Below, piece after piece: positions 6,791-10,000 of a DNA stretch of 10,000 bases. How positions within the stretch are numbered: the stretch's first letter is position 1; each line of letters starts with the position of its first letter. Where the stretch lies: contig NZ_JAIWOF010000099.1 of assembly GCF_020217025.1 (NCBI RefSeq), forward strand, positions 1 through 10,000, read 5' to 3'. This stretch comes from Flavobacterium sp. (GTDB lineage Bacteria; Bacteroidota; Bacteroidia; Flavobacteriales; Flavobacteriaceae). A model generated the notes under the pieces. The model made no database searches. It saw only the letters and a list, made by a program, of their open reading frames with translations, and was not told the origin of the DNA. The position numbers were made by a program, and so were the translations under genes.

Positions 6791-7402
6791 TTATTTTTTA
6801 ATTTGTGAGAATACATAATACATTTCAGAAGCTATCTGCAAACTTCTTTCTGCATATTTTTCGTTCATTACATCCGTTCCGTCAAATGCTTTTGGATCGT
6901 CGTATTTGATTGGGAATCTCGCTTCTGCACCAAAAACCATTGGACAACCTTCATCAGCATTATTGCAGGTCATGATAGCGCCAAAGTTAGTCTTCGGATT
7001 AAAATCATTGAAATACGTTTTTGAAAAACAGATTATAGGATGTTGATTATCATCAAACTTCACCACATAAACGGGATTTTGTTCTTCGCTTAACTTCTGA
7101 ATTTGAAATCCTTGATTCACTAATGTTTCTACTACTCTTGGAAACATCGCTGTAGCTTCCGTTCCGCCAGAATAGCAAAATACATTCTTTATTCCGAATT
7201 GAAATGCCATCGTTTGTGCCCAAATTTGGGATAAATGACTTCTTCTAGAATTGTGCGTGCAAATGAAATTCAATCGAATTTCTTCGTTAGCATTGACTTT
7301 ATTTTGAATGTAATCTACTAAATGATTCAACACTTGTTTTCTTTCGTTTGAAACTGCAATTTCTTCAATTGACTTGATAGTTTTTGATAAATTTTCTAAC
7401 AT
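6791..7402 (-). CDS. arsC: Arsenate reductase ArsC, thioredoxin-linked LMW-PTP type
   Basis: Reduces As(V) to As(III) in the cytoplasm for export by ACR3. The fold is the low-molecular-weight phosphatase fold, with the P-loop FICTHNSRRSHLSQ (CX5R: Cys48, Arg54). Two further cysteines in MTCNNADEGCP (Cys146 and Cys153) are seven residues apart, as are Cys82 and Cys89 of the S. aureus pI258 enzyme, and the catalytic-acid loop is YDDPKAFDGTD (Asp168/169). This complete redox relay points to arsenate reductase rather than a tyrosine phosphatase, although databases often name such proteins protein-tyrosine-phosphatase. At 203 residues it is about 70 longer than pI258 ArsC, largely because of a helical N-terminal extension of about 43 residues. 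Its P-loop has THNSRRS in place of TGNSCRS. The extension's role is unknown to me; it may mediate dimerisation or contact with the thioredoxin donor. Confidence 0.9.
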   Translation of the reverse strand: MLENLSKTIKSIEEIAVSNERKQVLNHLVDYIQNKVNANEEIRLNFICTHNSRRSHLSQIWAQTMAFQFGIKNVFCYSGGTEATAMFPRVVETLVNQGFQIQKLSEEQNPVYVVKFDDNQHPIICFSKTYFNDFNPKTNFGAIMTCNNADEGCPMVFGAEARFPIKYDDPKAFDGTDVMNEKYAERSLQIASEMYYVFSQIKK

Positions 7403-7451
7403 AGTTATCCGATTGACTGGTGATAAGTAATTAGTGATTAGCTTTTTAAAA

Positions 7452-7928
7452 TTAACAACAACCTGAATCGGGTGTACAACAAGAAGTTTGTTTGGGTTTC
7501 CACTCGCCTATTTTAACTTTCATCTTTTCTGGAGGAATTCCACAATTGTCTTTTGCTAAGCAATCCGTAAGTTTTGTCGTTAGTAAGAAATTTGTTCCAT
7601 CAAAATCCAAATTAAATTTCCCAATGGTTTCCTTCATTTGGTATTCGACTTCGATCTCTAAATCAGGTAAGTCTAAGGTTTTTTCTGAAAGTTCTATGAT
7701 GTGAATTAACTTCTCTGGATGCAATCTGTGGTCGTAATCATTGGCTTCCCAAAGTTGAAAGTTGATTACTTCTTCTGTGCGAACAGTTCCACCGCAATCG
7801 ATGAAATGTTTGGATACTTTTCCTACTTCCGTAACATGGAAATGACTTGGTACTAAATCGCCATTAGGCAATTGAAAAGCTATTTGAGAAAGCTGTTTTA
7901 ATTCGGATTTGATTTCTGATAATCTCAT
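7452..7928 (-). CDS. DUF6428-like protein with C-terminal Cys cluster
   Basis: A 158-residue soluble protein that I recognise only as resembling DUF6428, a family seen in arsenic operons of Bacteroidota. It has no signal peptide or membrane helix. An early motif PSHFHVTEVG (His29 and His31) is followed by FIDCGGTVR (Cys45). Then come Cys122 and Cys128 (LTDCLAKDNCG), and the tail ends TSCCTPDSGCC, placing Cys150, Cys151, Cys157 and Cys158 at the extreme C-terminus. Two CC pairs beside conserved histidines suggest binding of soft metal or metalloid ions such as As(III). It lies 103 bases after arsR and 49 before arsC on the same strand, so it is probably in the operon. A metallochaperone delivering As(III) to ACR3, like ArsD in other bacteria, is an attractive inference without direct support. 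Confidence 0.75.
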   Translation of the reverse strand: MRLSEIKSELKQLSQIAFQLPNGDLVPSHFHVTEVGKVSKHFIDCGGTVRTEEVINFQLWEANDYDHRLHPEKLIHIIELSEKTLDLPDLEIEVEYQMKETIGKFNLDFDGTNFLLTTKLTDCLAKDNCGIPPEKMKVKIGEWKPKQTSCCTPDSGCC

Positions 7929-8002
7929 AGTTGTGTTTTATAAATTGTTTTCAAAAGTTCTCGATACAATTTTTAAAAGCAAAAATTAGCATTTTCTCTT
8001 TT

Positions 8003-8020
8003 AAAAATCACTCGAAGTGA
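8003..8020 (-). terminator. Weak terminator or attenuator after arsR
   Basis: On the - strand, TCACT pairs with AGTGA around a 3-base loop (+ coordinates 8008-8012 with 8016-8020) and is followed by TTTTT (8003-8007). The stem is short, so termination would be partial at best. It overlaps an alternative hairpin (8015-8020 with 8028-8033) reaching into the arsR stop codon. It could lower expression of the rest of the operon relative to arsR. Confidence 0.3.
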
Positions 8021-8031
8021 CGTTGCTTCAC

Positions 8032-8355
8032 TTAGCAACATTTGTTTTTTAACTTATGACGAATCACACCAAAGTGATTTTCAATTTTATCAATGGTATC
8101 TGGATTGATACAATAACAGATTGCGGTTCCCTCGATAGTCCCTTTGATGATGTTGGCGTTTTTTAATTCTTTTAAGTGTTGTGAAATTGTAGGTTGCGCT
8201 AATGGCAATTCGTTTACAATATCACCACAAATACAAGTATCAACGGTTAACAAATAGTCAACAATTGCAATTCGAGCTGGATGAGACAAGGCTTTAAACA
8301 ACGTTGCCATTTCGTTTTGTTCCACTGAAAAGGATTCTGATTTAGATGCTCCCAT
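8032..8355 (-). CDS. arsR: ArsR-family arsenite-responsive repressor
   Basis: A 107-residue winged-helix repressor, the standard size for ArsR/SmtB proteins, that would release DNA on binding As(III). The core is ALSHPARIAIVDYLL, then DTCICGDIVNEL (Cys41 and Cys43, at the position of the ELCVCDL metal site in E. coli ArsR). The recognition helix is LAQPTISQHLKELKNANII, and the beta wing is GTIEGTAICYCIN with Cys80 and Cys82. The protein ends in KNKCC (Cys106 and Cys107). Three cysteine pairs are available for the As(III) site, and which three thiolates form it cannot be told from sequence. It is the first gene of the ars operon, with a -7 box and palindromic operator candidate directly upstream, so autoregulation is expected. 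Confidence 0.94.
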   Translation of the reverse strand: MGASKSESFSVEQNEMATLFKALSHPARIAIVDYLLTVDTCICGDIVNELPLAQPTISQHLKELKNANIIKGTIEGTAICYCINPDTIDKIENHFGVIRHKLKNKCC

Positions 8356-8372
8356 GGTTTTTTAAATTATTA

Positions 8373-8390
8373 TATTGCAATATTACGATA
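8373..8390. promoter_or_regulatory. Candidate ArsR operator
   Basis: TATTGCAATATTACGATA is an imperfect 18-base palindrome (7 of 9 positions pair) centred on AATATT. A second, perfect 12-base palindrome ATATTGCAATAT (8372-8383) overlaps it. It lies 17 bases upstream of the arsR start, at or just after the expected transcription start, where bound repressor would block initiation. Confidence 0.55.
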
Positions 8391-8392
8391 AA

Positions 8393-8400
8393 CAAATATA
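8393..8400 (-). promoter_or_regulatory. -7 box of the ars operon promoter
   Basis: On the - strand the bases read TATATTTG, a full match to the Bacteroidota -7 consensus TAnnTTTG, 37 bases before the arsR ATG. At the -33 position only a weak TTC is present, inside the terminator stem of the neighbouring gene. Transcription would start around 8386-8388. Confidence 0.6.
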
Positions 8401-8407
8401 ATATGCA

Positions 8408-8437
8408 ATAAAAAATCCCGAAATTTCTTTCGGGATT
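8408..8437 (-). terminator. Terminator of the right-hand T9SS protein gene
   Basis: A perfect 10-bp stem (8414-8423 with 8428-8437, core TCCCGAAA/TTTCGGGA) with a 4-base loop is followed on the - strand by six T residues (8410-8415) and ATTG. It ends transcription of the gene stopping at 8478 and insulates it from the ars promoter, which begins almost immediately after. Confidence 0.85.
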
Positions 8438-8477
8438 AATTTTATAACACTTCGACAAGCCTTATATGACAAAATTA

Positions 8478-10000
8478 TTATACTTTCAAAAACTTGGTCA
8501 CTGTACTTCCTTTGTCTGTATTTATTTTAATAAAATATGTTCCTGTTTCTAAATTTGAAACATCAATTGTTTTAGTAGTATCTATAATTGCTAAAACAAC
8601 TTGTCCTAATACATTATAAATTTCTACAGATTGTACTTCTAAATTATTTTTTGATTGAATATTTAAAACTTCTCTTACAGGATTTGGATAAAACACAAAC
8701 TCATTTTCAAATGTAAAATCTTGATTGCTCAACGCCTGAATGGTTGTTGTATACGTATTGGTTGTAATTGGAAAATTATAATCGAAATAAATATTCGCAT
8801 TGTTGCTAAATGTATTTCCAACTACCAACGTAGGCTTTGTTTTAATTTTAAACGCTACGTAACCATCATTTGTAGCATCATTGTAGTCTAAATTTATATT
8901 TTCAAAAATAAACTCCACTTTATTATCATTGATTCTTGTGTAGTAATCATGACTTCCTTTTAAAGGAACTAAGGTTGATATTTCAAATTTAGTCAAATCT
9001 ATCATATCTTTAACAACAATGTTTTGTGCGACTGCTGTACCAGTATTTTCAAATCGGATTACATAATGCACATACTCACCTATCATACTTGGCGCCACAA
9101 TTTCACCTTGCAAACATGTTTTATCATTTGGATCATAAGAACCTACAACTGTTTGGTTTAGTTCGAATATATTATCTGAAGGAGTATCATCAGTATTTGA
9201 AATATTAATAGAAGCTGTATAGTTTAACACATCACCATTATTTACAACAGGAGATTCCATAGGAGAGTTTACATTAAAAATGATTGTAATTTCCCTAATA
9301 TCAAATGGTTGTAAATTCGTGTAATTCCAAGTAAAACTATTGGTTGCAGAACTATCATAAACAGGATTTGATAAAACATAGTCTAAAACTGTATCATCAA
9401 AAGTTAAAGAAACAGAACCATTTTCAATTTGGTTTCCTTTGTTTTTAAATACAATTTTATACTCAGCATCAAAACCTGGGCGCGCAGGAGTTGTTGGCAT
9501 AACCATAACTTCAACATCAGATTTTACACCATTAGCTGTTACACAAAAATCTTGATTAAAAGGGGTTGCTTGTGTTGGGAAATTCACAGAAATACTTGTT
9601 GGAGATATATTAAAATAACTTGGGTTTTCTAAAATTGGTGTTAGTGTATAAATTCCAGCACTAACACTCACATTATAATTCCCTGTTTGGTTTGCAATCA
9701 TTGAGTGTGAAGTAGATCCATTTGTAATACTTAAATTTAAATTTGGAAAGTTTAAGTCAGAAATTTCACAACCATTTGAATTAAAATCATATTTTGTTTT
9801 ACCATTAACATAATAATAATCTTCTCCAATAAGTTTTATTAAACCATTAGTAGGAAACCCATCATAAAAACTTTCTTCACCAACTTGTTTATTATAAAGT
9901 AAAACTTCACCAGTATCTAATAATTTAATTCTCGAATTATATGAAATATCTCTTTGACTTACAGTATAATCAATAGAACCACCACTATTTAATCTTATTA
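8478..10000 (-). CDS. Large T9SS-secreted protein, C-terminal part (start outside window)
   Basis: The reading frame stays open from the stop at 8478 to the window edge, giving 506 visible residues; an internal ATG at 9701 is not the start. Visible residues 1-100 include repeated Gly/Asp/Asn/Tyr-rich strands (for example VGEESFYDGFP and IGEDYYYVNG). Beta-sandwich, DUF11-like segments follow (about 155-285), including a domain opening with GSYDPNDKTC (about 286) and containing YVIRFENTGTA and IYFDYNFPI. I recall that domain as DUF7619, typical just before T9SS tails. The last 75 residues are a type A sorting domain (FVFYPNPVREVLNIQ ... FLKV). The product is probably a cell-surface or secreted protein exported by T9SS. 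An adhesin-like or repeat-containing role is a guess, as the N-terminal functional domain is not visible. Confidence 0.85.
   Translation of the reverse strand, partial: IRLNSGGSIDYTVSQRDISYNSRIKLLDTGEVLLYNKQVGEESFYDGFPTNGLIKLIGEDYYYVNGKTKYDFNSNGCEISDLNFPNLNLSITNGSTSHSMIANQTGNYNVSVSAGIYTLTPILENPSYFNISPTSISVNFPTQATPFNQDFCVTANGVKSDVEVMVMPTTPARPGFDAEYKIVFKNKGNQIENGSVSLTFDDTVLDYVLSNPVYDSSATNSFTWNYTNLQPFDIREITIIFNVNSPMESPVVNNGDVLNYTASINISNTDDTPSDNIFELNQTVVGSYDPNDKTCLQGEIVAPSMIGEYVHYVIRFENTGTAVAQNIVVKDMIDLTKFEISTLVPLKGSHDYYTRINDNKVEFIFENINLDYNDATNDGYVAFKIKTKPTLVVGNTFSNNANIYFDYNFPITTNTYTTTIQALSNQDFTFENEFVFYPNPVREVLNIQSKNNLEVQSVEIYNVLGQVVLAIIDTTKTIDVSNLETGTYFIKINTDKGSTVTKFLKV

Noticed and set aside
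6787..6816. ATG at 6816 as the start of the ArsE-like gene
   Set aside because: It would overlap the arsC reading frame and add ten residues before the first strand of a fold that usually starts with a sequence like MRTIKILG.
7403..7451. Repetitive TAATTAGTGATTAG-like sequence between arsC and the DUF6428-like gene
   Set aside because: It is short and degenerate, without clear pairing or unit structure, and AT-rich spacers of this kind are not distinctive.
4580..7704. Several + strand open frames of 70-98 codons within the ars operon (for example 4580-4876, 5225-5446, 5896-6135, 7492-7704)
   Set aside because: They lie wholly inside convincing - strand genes with recognisable family motifs, and their translations show low-complexity antisense composition without any domain.
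9026..9632. Two short + strand open frames (9026-9208 and 9429-9632)
   Set aside because: They are antisense to the T9SS protein, whose beta-sandwich and sorting domain motifs are continuous.
1..10000. CRISPR arrays, tRNA or rRNA genes, insertion sequences or phage attachment sites
   Set aside because: No regularly spaced repeats, cloverleaf-type segments, transposase or integrase motifs were seen on either strand.

Overview
The window looks like a chromosomal segment of a member of the Flavobacteriaceae (Bacteroidota), probably Flavobacterium or a close relative. This rests on very AT-rich DNA, start codons without Shine-Dalgarno sequences, a TAnnTTTG-type -7 promoter box, and two proteins with C-terminal type IX secretion (T9SS) sorting domains of the FYPNPV...LNL type. 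No tRNA, rRNA, insertion sequence, integrase or CRISPR array is visible.

Left block (1-1550, + strand): a terminator of an upstream unit, then a thiol antioxidant operon. It encodes a typical 2-Cys peroxiredoxin (210-845), a small thioredoxin with a WCGNC active site (925-1233) and a small acidic DUF6952-like protein (1236-1493), and ends in a hairpin terminator at 1520-1550. The peroxiredoxin-thioredoxin spacer holds two long, overlapping and mutually exclusive inverted repeats. A secreted alpha/beta-hydrolase (lipase/esterase type) with a T9SS tail follows (1647-3392). It ends at a bidirectional terminator shared with the arsenic operon.

Central block (3424-8400, - strand): a complete arsenic-resistance operon read right to left. 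The order is arsR repressor, DUF6428-like Cys-tailed protein, thioredoxin-linked arsenate reductase ArsC with an N-terminal extension, CxxC mini-thioredoxin (ArsE-like), ArsP-type permease, CVTC lipoprotein (ArsF-like), CcdA-fold membrane protein (ArsG-like), and ACR3 arsenite exporter. From arsC to acr3 the genes are separated by 0-4 bases, so they are almost certainly co-transcribed. A good -7 box and an imperfect palindrome that could be the ArsR operator lie just upstream of arsR. The logic is reduction of As(V) by ArsC, export of As(III) by ACR3, and an added ArsE/ArsP/ArsF/ArsG module. By homology that module would handle organoarsenicals, or could move reducing power across the membrane.

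Right block (8478-10000, - strand): the C-terminal 506 residues of a large T9SS-secreted protein with beta-sandwich/DUF11-like domains; its start lies beyond the window. Its terminator (8408-8437) sits directly against the arsR promoter. The arsenic operon is thus flanked by two T9SS sorting-domain genes whose 3' ends both face it.

The most interesting content is the arsenic operon: its ArsE-ArsP-ArsF-ArsG arrangement, the Cys-tailed DUF6428-like protein, and the lipoprotein/CcdA/mini-thioredoxin set that resembles a split DsbD electron relay. Family names come from recognising motifs by eye; no database search was run.
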